Shown here: in pieces, positions 14,026 through 25,448 of the stretch | How positions within the stretch are numbered: position 1 is the stretch's first letter | How the letters are laid out: each line of letters starts with the position of its first letter | From: Antedon bifida | Lineage: Eukaryota > Echinodermata > Crinoidea > Comatulida > Antedonidae | DNA: 64,000 bases | Assembly (NCBI GenBank): GCA_963402885.1 | Contig: OY727102.1 | Coordinates: 7,254,001 to 7,318,000, forward strand | Direction: 5' to 3' | The notes under the pieces: generated by a model | Database searches by the model: none | The model's input: only the letters and a program-made list of their open reading frames with translations | What the model was told of the DNA's origin: nothing | Made by a program: the position numbers and the translations under genes

Positions 14026-14417
14026 CGTGTGTTGAGCCGTGAAATGTGCAAAAAGTCACATTTGTGCTAACAACCACATTTGTGCAAACAACCACTGTGC
14101 AAACATGTTACCCTCAAATGTGACACAGACAACCACATTTGTGCAAACATTGCACCCTCAAATGTTTTGTTAGAAAAACCCGTGACTATTTATTTTTAAT
14201 AAACGATTTTCATTTGCACATTTAACGTCAAAACTGATCGTTTTTACATTTAACGGCGTGATGTTTGCACATTAGTGGATTATACATTTTTACAGATTGT
14301 CACAATTGAGGGTGCCATGTTTGCAGAAATGTGGTTGTTTACACATTCGAAGGCAACATGTTTGCACAAATGTGGTTGTTTGCACAAATGTGACTTTCTG
14401 CACATTTCACGGCTCAA
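14026..14417. mobile_element. foldback element with arms of about 135 bp
   Basis: The left arm starts GTTGAGCCGTGAAATGTGCA (about 14031). The right arm ends with its near-exact complement, TGCACATTTCACGGCTCAAC (14398-14417). Inside both arms CACATTTGTGCAAACA repeats several times. The loop is about 115 bp. It looks like a non-autonomous foldback or MITE insertion. Confidence 0.85.
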
Positions 14418-15080
14418 CAGGGTATCATGTCATTATTGTTGGATGCATGGATTGACCTTCAGTGCAGGTTACGGATGGTTTATTGTATTAAATGTCTTGA
14501 AAAAAAAATTAAATCATCAATCATAAATAAATTTGGTCCAAAATGTAAACTTTATTTTTACTACTTTCTAGTTTGTTAACAGAAAGAATTAGCCCAAGCA
14601 TGAGTTTTAAAACATTTTCAATTATACTGCAATAGGGAAAACACCCTGATTTATACAAAACATTTTCGAATCTTTTCATTGTCTAAATTGTGATTTTTTT
14701 AGGCTTAAGTCTGTAAACTACAGTACTAAATTTGAAGTAAATCGACCATAGTGTTCTGAGGTAATGCACTGCACTGCATTTTGAAGATCAATCCATGCAT
14801 TCGCCCATTTTGACCGTTTATTTATTTTATTTTTAACGGTAGTTTGACCACAATACGCACATTTGAAGCTTTGAAGTGAGTACATTGAAAATAAAAGTCA
14901 CTCGCATTTAAGTATGGCCTTCATTGAATTATCAGACTTACTAAAGAAAAAAACATTACCCATTGATATAGTTGTAAAACACTGACAAAAAAAGTTATTA
15001 CAAAGTGTGACAGACGGTTATTACAAAGTGCGACAGTTACAAAGTGCGACAACTTTTATTACAAATTGCGACGCAACAAA

Positions 15081-15392
15081 CGTTGGGCCTGATAAGAGCT
15101 GGGATGGGAGACCATCTGGGAATATCGGGTGCTGTATATGGAGCTGGGGTCCTGTTAGGCATTTGAAATCAGCATTGTTGACTCTTATGGCAGCCCCTAC
15201 ATCTAGTATCTGCCTCAGACGTATTGGCCCATGCCTTTCCTCTGGTCAAAGTGGGCACTGAACGAGAGAAGCCCTTAATCAATGTTAGGATTAATCAAGG
15301 TGCTTTAAACAGTCCTGGCTTTGTTTATATAAAACTTGGCGGTAATTATCGCTGTTGGTTTCGATTGAATAAAATAAAATAAAATAAATAAA
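15081..15392 (+). mobile_element. 5S rRNA-derived SINE (SINE3-like)
   Basis: Positions 15081-15136 align to the 3' half of animal 5S rRNA, including GGATGGGAGACC (C-box region), CTGGGAATA and CGGGTGCTGTA. A non-5S body follows (15137-15350), then a simple tail of AAATA repeats (15370-15392). This is the layout of 5S-derived SINEs. The 5' part of the 5S gene is missing, so the copy is 5'-truncated and is not a functional rRNA gene. Confidence 0.8.
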
Positions 15393-16025
15393 ACTTGATT
15401 CACCTGCTAATAGTTATAGCATGGTATACCGTATTAAACCACTTGTTTCCCTTTATTTTCAGGAACCCTTGAGCAAAAGTCAAAAGATTATACTCTATAG
15501 AGACTATACATTTAAGGGACCATCTCACACATTCGAGTCCCTGATTAATAGTCAGAATATGGATTTAATGACACAGTATCATCTCTAAAAGTCATAAGTG
15601 GAACGTAAGTAGGCATATATGTTTGATAAATTAAACAACATACAAGACGAGGCCTTATTCAATGTTTCTTAACACACTTCAAACACGCCAACTGTGTATT
15701 TTGATACTCATATTACTTCACTTTCCTTAATTAATCTTCTTAATTACAGATGGGTAGTGTATGAACATAGCCAGTTTAATGGTCGACAGTACATCGTTAC
15801 TGAAGGTTCATACAAAGACGGATGCGGCCCTAACGATATAACAAGTTCACTACGACCAGTGTTGGAGGTAAGCATTACTGATTCTGATGCTGGTGATTCG
15901 ACTTAATATTGGTAAAAGGGTAAATATTTTGAAACACATGGCGTTTCATACGTATAGGCACTAATTACTTCCATCGAGTTCTGTCAAGTGCCTTATATTT
16001 AACACGTTAATTAAATAAATTGAAA

Positions 16026-16090
16026 TATGAAAACTGATGAAGGGCCAGTGTTGCCCGAAAGCTCTGCTAACTTTTCTGGCTGTTTTTACT
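16026..16090 (+). other. hammerhead-like core, possible Penelope-type relic
   Basis: CTGATGA (16034-16040) is followed by a GGGC/GCCC stem (16042-16045 with 16053-16056), then GAAA (16057-16060), a 3-bp AGC/GCT helix and A. This is the order of a hammerhead ribozyme core. However, an extra A lies before stem II and stem I pairs poorly without a shift, so cleavage is doubtful. Similar remnants occur at the ends of Penelope-like elements. Confidence 0.3.
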
Positions 16091-16725
16091 TTATCGTTTT
16101 GATTTAGCTTTTCGCTTTTTCTTATATCTCCATTGAGATCCAGCCACGGATACCCACAGCATTGTATTTTTTTCAGTAATTTGATTTATATTTGATAACT
16201 AGCTTCTATTTATTTCAAAATTCATATATTTGTCATAATTGTCAGTATTGCCTACAGCAAAATATGTTTTTCATTTTTATCCGGAATTCCCTACAGAGAT
16301 CATCAGCATGGAGTTTGACATACCTGTTGCTTTACTACAATCGACCCCTGAAAGCCTGTTTAACCAAGTTGTAAACAACAAGTCAATCAGCCCCAGTGTC
16401 CAGACACCTACACATGCGAACGATCTCCTTCGGTATCCAAACCTAAAACTTACGAGTGGCATTAGGACAACATCCTTTCACAAAGTGTAGGCCCCTATTA
16501 TCTACGTACTCGACATGTGTGCCGATTATCGCTAATGGTGAAATCACAATGAGCGTTGAAAACACGTTCTCTGTTGGCGAAAATAAAGGTTTGGAAAATA
16601 CCAAGTCTGAAGAATTTAAAGTTACTTTGCCGTCGAATGTTGCTCCTTACACCAAATTAAACGTCCAGGTGGTCATCCAGAATGGAAAAATGTATGTACC
16701 ATTCAAGGCTGTGCTGAAGAAATGA

Positions 16726-17979
16726 AACAAAACACGGGAAGAGCGTGGCACATACTATCAGACGCAGTCGTATAATATGGCGGTGGAGCATAACGAAGAG
16801 CCAATCCCGCACTAATCTCCTGGAAAGTGAATTACAATTGCTAGGCCTCATAACCACTATTGCTTGTATTGTAGTGCTTGTATGAAGTATCCTGAATTAT
16901 GTCTTTAATTCTAACACTATTCTGCTTAACAATGAATAAGAAAGATAATCAGTAGCAAACTATTATAATGAAGTTCTGGGTATGCAAAAAAAAATACTAT
17001 TGCTAATAAAGTTTGCTTGCTTGCTTTGTTTGCGGTAAACTAAATCAAATAAAGTAAAGTTGCGATGTGTATTACAAAACAATTGACACGTTTAAACATG
17101 CTCAACTTTACTTCATTTCTTTTTGAAAATGCTTCGTGAATCCATGAAGGAACAGCGTTGTACTGCGAACCTTACTTAACATAATTTAGTTTCTTTTCTG
17201 CCCATTAATTCTGTTGATTTACAGAAACTCACCTCTTGATACTAATGCTTGCTTTTTTAAAATATACTATAATATAAAAACGAAACACAATTAAATAAAA
17301 ATTGATTTAATATTTTCGGACAGTTTCGAATATGGTGTAATAGAAGTAGGCCTATATTTTCGCATATTTAATATTACGCTGCATAGGTCTACGATGTGTT
17401 ACTCTCCGTGTCTGAAACCAACCTTAGATTAGACTATACTTCTTAAAAATTAACCATATATTAACCAAATCAAGAAAACACAAGCAAGAACGGGATTAAA
17501 TAATGAAAAAAAAATGAAATATGTCCAAGATGTGTTGAAATATAGCTAGATATAAAATATCATCAATTTATGTCAAGCAATAAACAAAAACGAACACACA
17601 CTTCTGTCGCAATGCTAAAATCTAATTCTAAATTCAATTATCTTTACAAGCGTTTAAAAATATGTTCTATTAGTTTAGAGAGAACAACTTCTAAATATAT
17701 TCAAGATATGTAGAAACGGTTTTGTTCTTTTGCATAAAATATCTGCTTACGTATAATCAATATATTTCCTTAATCACAAGATTTAACGTAGTTTTCAGCA
17801 AGTCAACTTATTATCAGGACTACAGCTTACCATACGCGATTGTTTAAATACCTTAATAAACGAAAACTACATTATGTTTTAACCAAATTCCAAAGAGAAT
17901 GTAAATAATTATGAGCAAAACGAAATCTGATCAGTTACAATTATTAAATTAAGGTGGAATGAGTCTGCATGTAAGCCTA
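16726..17979. other. intergenic region between crystallin/aerolysin relic and gene B
   Basis: The converging 3' ends of the crystallin/aerolysin gene (plus strand) and receptor gene B (minus strand). A canonical AATAAA lies at 17005-17010, with another near 17049. No further gene is visible in this AT-rich stretch. Confidence 0.6.
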
Positions 17980-20900
17980 CTAAATCCACTGTTGGTGATT
18001 GGTCTGGCCTGGTGGCGGCTGAATAGGGTTTCCTCCGCCAACAGCAGTAGTCGAAGACGCTCCTCTGCTAGCATCCTTACGTGCAGGAGCTCTTTCCCTT
18101 CTTTGATCTATATCCTTACCCGTACATATGCATTCTATTAAGAACACTACTCCTGCTGCAATACATCCGATTATCAAGAGAATATAAACTCCCATAAGAT
18201 CAACACTAGTAAGAGAGTAAATACCTTGTTTCTCCCACGTTGTCAAATTACCACACTTACTATCCCACTGCCACCACTGACGTTCGAGATGCTCCAGTGA
18301 ACGCGTGTCGCGCAGGGTTTCAATAGCAAACGACAGTTGGTCACGAAGAGGCGAGTCTTTCTGAACCGCTAGGCCGTAACTGTTCCTTGAAATAAACCCA
18401 CCTGTAACGTATAAATCACAAGGTTCGGCCTGGTCGGCTTGATACCTTAGAATGCCAGTTTCGTCAATGAACGCAAAGTCTCCATTTGATTCGCGAACCT
18501 TTTTAACACCTTCACTAACGTTGGCCACGGTTGGCTTCGGAATAGTGTTTTCAACAGTGCTGTACATTTGTTGAAAATCAGGGTTTGATGAGTTCTTCAA
18601 GAAGTAATACACAGAACCTTCGTCAACGACGCCATATTTAATTTCATATTGATCTAGTAGATCTTCTGCAGAACGAATCGTTGCAAGACGCTTAGACGCT
18701 GTCAGCCAAAACGTCAGGTTTGTCAAATACAAGAACACCATAATGACCACAAACACCCACCAGAATCCTGCTATGACTCTGCCAGCTGTTGATCTTGGTG
18801 ACGCATCGTAACTTTGGAACACAAGCGTAGAAGCAGAGAACCAGAGAGAATTTTTGAAACTGAAGTTGTCAATGTTCTCGCCGAAGGTTTCGTGTCGTTC
18901 CACTGATGCCTTCCATTCATATGGATTAAACGAATTGATGAGCCATAAAAGAGCGCTTACCATCAAGAAACATATGGCATTCAAGAACCAGACTTCAATT
19001 CCAAAAGGATACATAAACGCAAAGGGGTCATCCAGCACATGGTTCGGGTGTTTGATGAGAATCTGAAGACCGCTATGCATGAATGGATAACTGAAGTCTA
19101 CGGCCGCATCACGTTCTGACGTTATTGAAACCGGCCCAGCTGCAATATCAGCCTTCTGCAAGAACAACCAAATATAAATATATATAACAATAAATACGAT
19201 TGCAAAAGAAGGTACCTCACTAGAAGTAAATTTGTGGAGGGGTCATGTAGGCCTAAATAAAACCACATTTACAAAAATAGTAAATCTTCCACCGTGACTT
19301 TCCGTAATGTACTTAATTTATTAGTAGTAAACATAACGCCACGACATTTAGGCCTACAAACGAGGCAGCTCTTTTTACAAACAATGTTGTATTATTATTA
19401 TTGTATAATTCACAGTTTCGCAAACAGTTTTGACTATGTTATGTTAAGCTATGACAAAACTAATTAAATATTTAGTAGGCCGAATGAAACAAGTAAATGG
19501 GAATCACTGGGAATGATGCTATCAATGTCTGACTTACTCTACGAACAAGCTCTCCAATCAGTCCGTCCCATTCATTGCTGTACTCATCTCTTCGTCCGTA
19601 TTTTCCATCTGCAACCAACTCAACCTCGTACTCAAAATTGATACCCTTTACGACACGGGCAATCTCCTCCAGCAGATCCATGATGTAGCCTCTAAATCGG
19701 GCATTTCCACGATAACGATCAACTTTATCTCTGTACATCAAGAACGGAGCTTGCTGAAAAATAGACAATATTAATAAGTCATTGTCAATGTTATTAAACA
19801 TAACAAGAATAACTAGTTGACTAGAGTCTGTTCTAGAGACAATTTTAGTTCCTGAGTATTTGATGCTGCAAAATACGCTATGTATCTATACTGAAAATCT
19901 CAATAAGTTTTCTTCGGCATCACAATTACTAGAGTACCTGTTACTGTATCACCATCATAAATGTTAAATTCTATTAACACAAAACAATCTATGGATATGC
20001 AGTATGTAGGAAATTGAACAAGCCAACAACAACAATATCGCGACTTGTCTGAGATCCCACTGCAAGATTCTTGTGATAGACAGAGTAATTATTATTAGAC
20101 TTACAAGAATTGAAACCACTTTAAGACGTCTCTCTAGCCCAAGTACGTACTTGGTTACGTTTAAACGTCCCTCATTGCGCCACTCGATGTTGTATCGGCT
20201 TTCCCAATGTTGTGGATTTTGCGACCACTCACCACGCTAAAAAAAGTGAAACAGAGAAACATTATCCTTAAAATATCGGTTCAAACAAAATTACATTTAA
20301 AACACGGTAATTAGAAGTACAACTATTTTTTAAACTAGTGTATGGCTTAAGATTGGTTCACATTGGAGACAAAACGCAAGGACGCAATGCAAGCGTGTTG
20401 ACCAATGTAAAGCGAATTTGAATAATCCAAAGCTTATGATTGGTCAACTCGCTTACGTTGCCTTTACATCCTTGCGTTTCATCTCCAGTGGCAATAATAA
20501 TAATAATATGATTTATACAGCGCACATATCCACTAAAGTGCTCAAGGCGCTTGTGAAAACCATGAAACATATTCCCCCTAAATACTATTGATAAATTTGA
20601 CAAAAACTGAATAAAAAACAAAACCAAATCGAACCCACATCACTGCTTCCGTTTACCAGCAATTTAAGGTGCATAGACCAGCCAGTACATAACTCACAGG
20701 TGTTCTCAGTGATGTGGGTATCTAGCTAAACAAATCACATCTTTAGTACGATACATTGATAATGTATTATGTACAAAACACTTTCGTTTCTACAGTCCGC
20801 ATACATATTTTGTCGTAATACATTACTGACTTACAACTGTGTCAAAGGTTTCGCCCTGTCCGCTGTATATCATTATTGTGTAATTCACACGATCTCCATT

Positions 20901-21850
20901 TGGGTTGAACGCTACGTTACCAGTGAGTCCCTCAAAATTGTACTGAAAAAAAAGTTATTATGCTTTACAGTTCATTTACTTCAATATGCAAAAGCAGGAA
21001 CTGAAACTGCTGTCCTTGCACTATTTTGTGGTATTATAATTGTAAACCAAAAAGTCAGTACCCAAACAATAAAAAACGAATAATACCGTAGGCCTACGTT
21101 TATTTACGGAAAAAATGCCTACATATTTCATTTGGTTAAAATCATAATATTTTACAACAAGGTACATCTACAATAATTACTTACATAAGTCAAGTCGTCA
21201 TTCCAAAGAGCACGGGTTGGAGTATCACTGTTGATTGGACAGGAATTCATCATAGTATCACCTGGTAATATATTGATGTCTTCAATGCGACCCTCTTCAC
21301 GCACGCGTTCTCTGTATCTGCGCATTCCGTGCGCAATTGTAAGCACTGCGTCAAAGCTAAGACGCTCACGTAAAGGCCAATCTATCAGCCGGCGATCGGG
21401 AGAGCTCGGATAAGAGTACTGCCACTGTGTCGTATAGTTCATTTTGAATCTTGTCATGTACGCACGGTTTTCTTCTAATTCTTCCATAAAACTACGATCT
21501 AAATAGACGTCCTAAAATAAAACAAGAGATGGATGTATTTTCAAGTAAAAAGAAGAAAAATGGTAATCAGATAATCATTATCGACAATTAATATACGTAG
21601 TCCTACATTTACAGTACATTACTTACCAGATTTCCCACAATCCAATGGTGTTGGTCACTAACTACGCCTTTGTCAAGCCCCTACGAATATGAAAGTAATA
21701 ATATGTAGGCATAATACGTTAACGCACTGATTCTAACCCTTAATACCATTTAAATGTTGATTGGTTCATTGGTCATCTTCCTTTTTTATGGAAAATGTCT
21801 ATGCCTTTATAAATGTTACCGTTATGTAATATACAAACCCGATAACTGGC

Positions 21851-21888
<38 letters not shown>

Positions 21889-24800
21889 GTTATTATTGTA
21901 TTAACCATTGAAACAAAATAACTTCTGCATTTTGTCTTTTAAAGTAAGCGAGAATAACGGTAGTGTTCAAGCAGTTGCAGGTTGTATTCACACACATATT
22001 TATTCAGTAGACGTCCACTTTAGCATTTATATAAAAATTGTGTACTACACACATTAAAGGACACCATGCAACAACAACATCAACCGGGTTTATTGTGATT
22101 ATTGTTTAAATAATAGTCATTACCGTACCATTTCCATTATTCTCCGGGTAGTCTTTTCTGTCGACGTATACAGAAATATGTTCCGAATTTCCTCAATCTT
22201 GATGAATTCTACGATACGATCGAAGTTATTATCGTACTTTCGCAGAGTTATGTTCCACTTATAAATGTTTCCAGCACTTATGACATCCTCCAGATTAGCG
22301 TAAACTGTGAAAAGGTATTGTAAGTTTGGTAGTTACAAAATGTCGTTTTGAACTGTAGAATTCAGCTCAGTTAACTATTCTAATAACTCTGAAAGAAATC
22401 AAATATTGGAAGAGCTCGCAAACCATACTGGTATTTTTTTGCTGATTTTAAGTGTTGTACTTAAGGCCAGTTCCGAGTGTATTTAATTTATGCCTAATAT
22501 AAAGTAGATCTCTTAAATCTATCTAACTTACTTTGGTCTGTATCATAAATAATCATGAAATTTCTCCAGTTGAAATAGATGAGCATATCGAGAAAGAATT
22601 CGCTCATGTCCTCTGGGGATGGATGCATCTTGAAAGCCACTGAACCAGACTTCAAACTACCCGGATCTAGACTAAACACTGGACTTGTCGCATGGCTAGC
22701 CATAGCTGCAACATCACCACACATGGGACAAATATCTTCTGGCAGGATCAGTGACGACACTCGCTGTGTTTGCACCATGGTATTGCAAACTGTTGATAAA
22801 TGTAATTTCAATATTTATAAGAAATTATAGAAGAAAGATAAGGATGAAAAATGAAGAGGGTAAAAGGAGGAAAAGAAAGAAGATGAATAGCATTAGAAAG
22901 AAAAGAGGAAGAGGGAAAAAAGAATGGTATTGTTATGAAAAGCAAGGGAGATTTTAAAAAATAAGGGAAAAGGTAAGGGTATTAGGACGAACAGAGGAAG
23001 ATGATGAAATAAAGAAGAGTGTGAAATGAGAAAAAGAGACAGGGATGAAATGAGAAAAAAAGAAAGGAATAAAAAGAGCAAGGAAAACAGAAAGTGGAGG
23101 AGAATTAGGATGAACAATGAAGAGGATGAATTGGAAGAAGAAAAAGAGAGGAACAAAGAAGAGAAAGAGGGGAATATAGAAAGAAAATGGAAAATTGGGA
23201 TAAATAAAAAAAGAATGAGGACAATTGAAGAATGGTGAATATGGAGTGCGACTGACACGTATAAATAATGCACATTAATGACGAATACAAAGAATTAAAG
23301 TATCATGACAAATAAATGATTGTAGTGATAATAAATAGGATGATGTCATACCTGCTTGTAATGCTGGATAAACATAGTTGGCATATAAAACATGGTCGAT
23401 GAGTAACATTTGATGCTGGCCAGAAAGGAATGTAGAATTCCTGTTGACAATGTTTACCGCGTCCTTTAGTATATTCTTGTACAAGTCATTGTCATCCGTT
23501 TCGTGTCCTAATATTACACCTGTAAATAAGCAAATTATTTAAATTATTCTTTTCAGTTATTTCATGCCTTCCGTGGAATAATACACGAATATTGTAGCTA
23601 TTATTACTGCATTTATTTGTGAAGGTACAAGTAGTTTTATTCTGGTGGAAAATGTATTAGCGCCCTCTCTTGAAGTCAGTAGTTTGTTGTTTGTTTACTT
23701 CAGCCATTGTTGACTGAACTCCAGCGTAGCATAGTTGTAACATGATCAATGATTTCCATAAGGCTCAAATATTATTGTCAACATTTCCAGAAATAGTAAA
23801 CACTGTAGAATAGCCTAGTCGTGTTATTTTGATAAATGCTTTGTTGTTTTATTGTTTTTAAATATTAAAGAGGATAATTGGCACCTCCTTGATTGTTTGT
23901 ATTTTATCGACAGTAAAATCTAAGGGAACTTGTAACCAAACCAAAAACAAAAAGCGAATATATAAACAGCATTTCAACACATTTGTTCCTTGTCCAACTT
24001 TAACAAATAAAGATTGGAATTTTAGGGAAAAAATCATATAGGCCTATGTACTGTACATAGGCCTATAGCAAATACATTTGTTTTAAATCGAATTAAAACT
24101 GCACTCAAATAAAACATTTCATTGAATAGTAATGGAACTGATGAATAATAAAATAAGAACAATATTTGGCTAATAAATAAATAATGTTTAACTTTAAATT
24201 GGACCATTTGACAAATTTTGTCATCAGAATAAAATCTAAACGATAATACCGTAAAGGGATTTGCATAAATCGAGGTGGAAACTGTAAACAAAACGTATAA
24301 CAAAAAGTCTCCCTGTAATGGTACAATAATAAAACTGAAACTAATTAAACATAATAAGTCATAATGTGTACAGATTAGTCAAACTCAGTTTATTTATTAA
24401 TTTGTCCTGAAATATTGTGCAAAAAGACAATACCATCACACCAATGAGAGAATCTAATACAAATGTCGCATACACTCAGAGAAAAGGGGATGTGGGAGCT
24501 TAGTTAAAAAATATATATACAATAATAATCGATATTATTGTATACAGAATCACTATAGAATGTGGATAGTAGGCAAATTCCATACTTTACTGGGTGGGAC
24601 TTGCGCCGGATGCGGGGCCCACTTATTTACAGTTTAGTAGTAGCCTATTTGAATATTCAAGAAGTTTTAGAAGTACTGTATTTGAAATATTCCCTATTTC
24701 ACTATAAAGTGCTGAACTGGCAGCAGTACAGAAAGTATAGCATGTAACGGTGCCTATAATGATTTATTACAAAAACTCTACAAGCATGTCGCATTGATTG

Positions 24801-25448
24801 TCTTCAGTTGTTTTACAACTTGACTTGATTTATAGGAAAACAAATTGGGGTCAAGTTTTCTCAGCATATCAAGCAAAACATGCTGTACAAAGACGCAGAT
24901 CAATTGTGTTATGAAGATCATTTCAAATTCATCAAAATTATAGTGATAAAATATAAATTAACTTTAGTACTAAATTTGTATACCATAACATAACAATTTC
25001 GTTTATTATTAAATACTGCCTACAAGCAGATAAAGCGTATTTTATTAACAGTATGAGTATTTTTCTTCATATTAAAGAATAAGAGTTCTGAGAATGTCCT
25101 AAATAGTTAAGTTTTGGTTAGTCTTTACACCAGATAATAATTATCATCATAAACTCATTTATATTATATCAAACCAATAATTTATAAACATTCTTCAGAG
25201 AGAGGTAGTTTGGGGGTTTGGGGTTTACCACCTGTGACCTGGCAACATTCCGATCCGATTGTCTGTGAATGCATTCAAAGAAAGTGTAAGCCAAATTATA
25301 ACCAACAACTATCATCCGGCAGTTATTTATTTCAGATTATTTGAAATGTTTACTTACCTATATTAACTACATTTTGTTCTGATGTGTGAATGTAGACTTC
25401 AACCAATAAGAAAATCCAAACGAATTTCGCTGTTTGAGACAGCTTCAT
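17980..25448 (-). CDS. ionotropic glutamate receptor, kainate-like (gene B), complete
   Basis: Predicted glutamate-gated channel subunit of 901 aa. Coding exons: 25358-25448, 23352-23519, 22532-22789, 22129-22304, 21627-21680, 21185-21511, 20835-20942, 20105-20236, 19538-19753, 17980-19155, all joining in phase with GT/AG sites. Domains: signal peptide (about 1-22), amino-terminal domain to about 370, S1 (MDLLEEI, ELVADGKYG), TM1 near 563-583, pore loop 611-630, TM3 641-658, S2, TM4 near 832-852, then a short tail ending QQWI. Ligand-contact positions P518, S520, R525 and E742 are kept; the usual Ser/Thr pair is S691-V692. S2 cysteines are at 756 and 811. The Q/R site is F623, and SYTANLAAF is replaced by LYLTNLTFW (652-660). 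CPMC lies at 107-110. Conduction may differ from ordinary receptors. It belongs to the AMPA/kainate/delta/phi clade; phi is an alternative to kainate. Confidence 0.9.
20355..20500. mobile_element. foldback MITE related to the 11.1-kb elements
   Basis: GGTTCACATTGGAGACAAAACG on the left is roughly inverted as TTGCGTTTCATCTCCAGTGG on the right. The inner part pairs GTTGACCAATGTAAAGCGAA with TTGGTCAACTCGCTTACG. It lies in intron 20237-20834 of gene B. Confidence 0.6.
20505..20700. repeat. SINE-like fragment with ATTTATACAGCGCACAT core
   Basis: AATAATAATATGATTTATACAGCGCACATATCC followed by AGTGCTCAAGGCGCTTG resembles a dispersed SINE tail common in marine invertebrate genomes (family resemblance from memory; no search run). 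It follows directly after the MITE at 20355-20500. Confidence 0.45.
22825..23240. repeat. polypurine tract of about 415 bp
   Basis: The plus strand is almost entirely A and G (words such as GAAAGAAGATGAA, AAAAGAGGAAGAGG), with the pyrimidine complement on the other strand. It lies in the gene B intron between the exons at 22532-22789 and 23352-23519, so the transcript is pyrimidine-rich there. The Ser/Phe/Leu-rich and Lys/Glu-rich ORFs over it are composition artefacts. Confidence 0.9.
24037..24067. repeat. perfect palindrome with TAGGCCTA in both arms
   Basis: Two 15-base arms (TATAGGCCTATGTAC and its exact complement) flank a single T. It lies in intron 1 of gene B. It is a local inverted duplication of the TAGGCCTA word that is over-represented in this window. 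Confidence 0.8.

Larger units (their letters stand above)
12394..16725 (+). pseudogene. beta/gamma-crystallin plus aerolysin-like (ETX/MTX2) gene, broken
   Basis: Recognisable exons: 12391-12414 (start ATG 12394, MVEKAEK); 12706-12821, a Greek-key motif A (IIYELEDFKG, ending ISSIKV); 15463-15604, a second motif A (IILYRDYTFKG); 15750-15867, motif B (WVVYEHSQFNG, SSLRPV); and from about 16299 an aerolysin-like strand region (MEFDIPVALL, later NGEITMSVENTFS) ending at the TGA at 16723-16725. Known members of this architecture (epidermal differentiation-specific proteins, amphibian beta-gamma-CAT) act as secreted or endolysosomal pore formers. Breaks: exon 15463-15604 is 142 bp where phase requires 143 or 140, with in-frame stops after the shift. 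In the aerolysin part the frame ends at a TAG near 16488 and family-like sequence resumes in another frame from about 16505. It is probably a pseudogene, although indel errors in the assembly could also explain this. AATAAA lies at 17005. Confidence 0.7.

Noticed and set aside
15081..15136. Functional 5S rRNA gene
   Set aside because: Only the 3' half matches and it continues into a SINE body and AAATA tail.
22893..23273. 126-codon Ser/Phe/Leu-rich ORF and Lys/Glu-rich ORFs on the other strand
   Set aside because: They are translations of a polypurine tract; composition alone keeps stops away.
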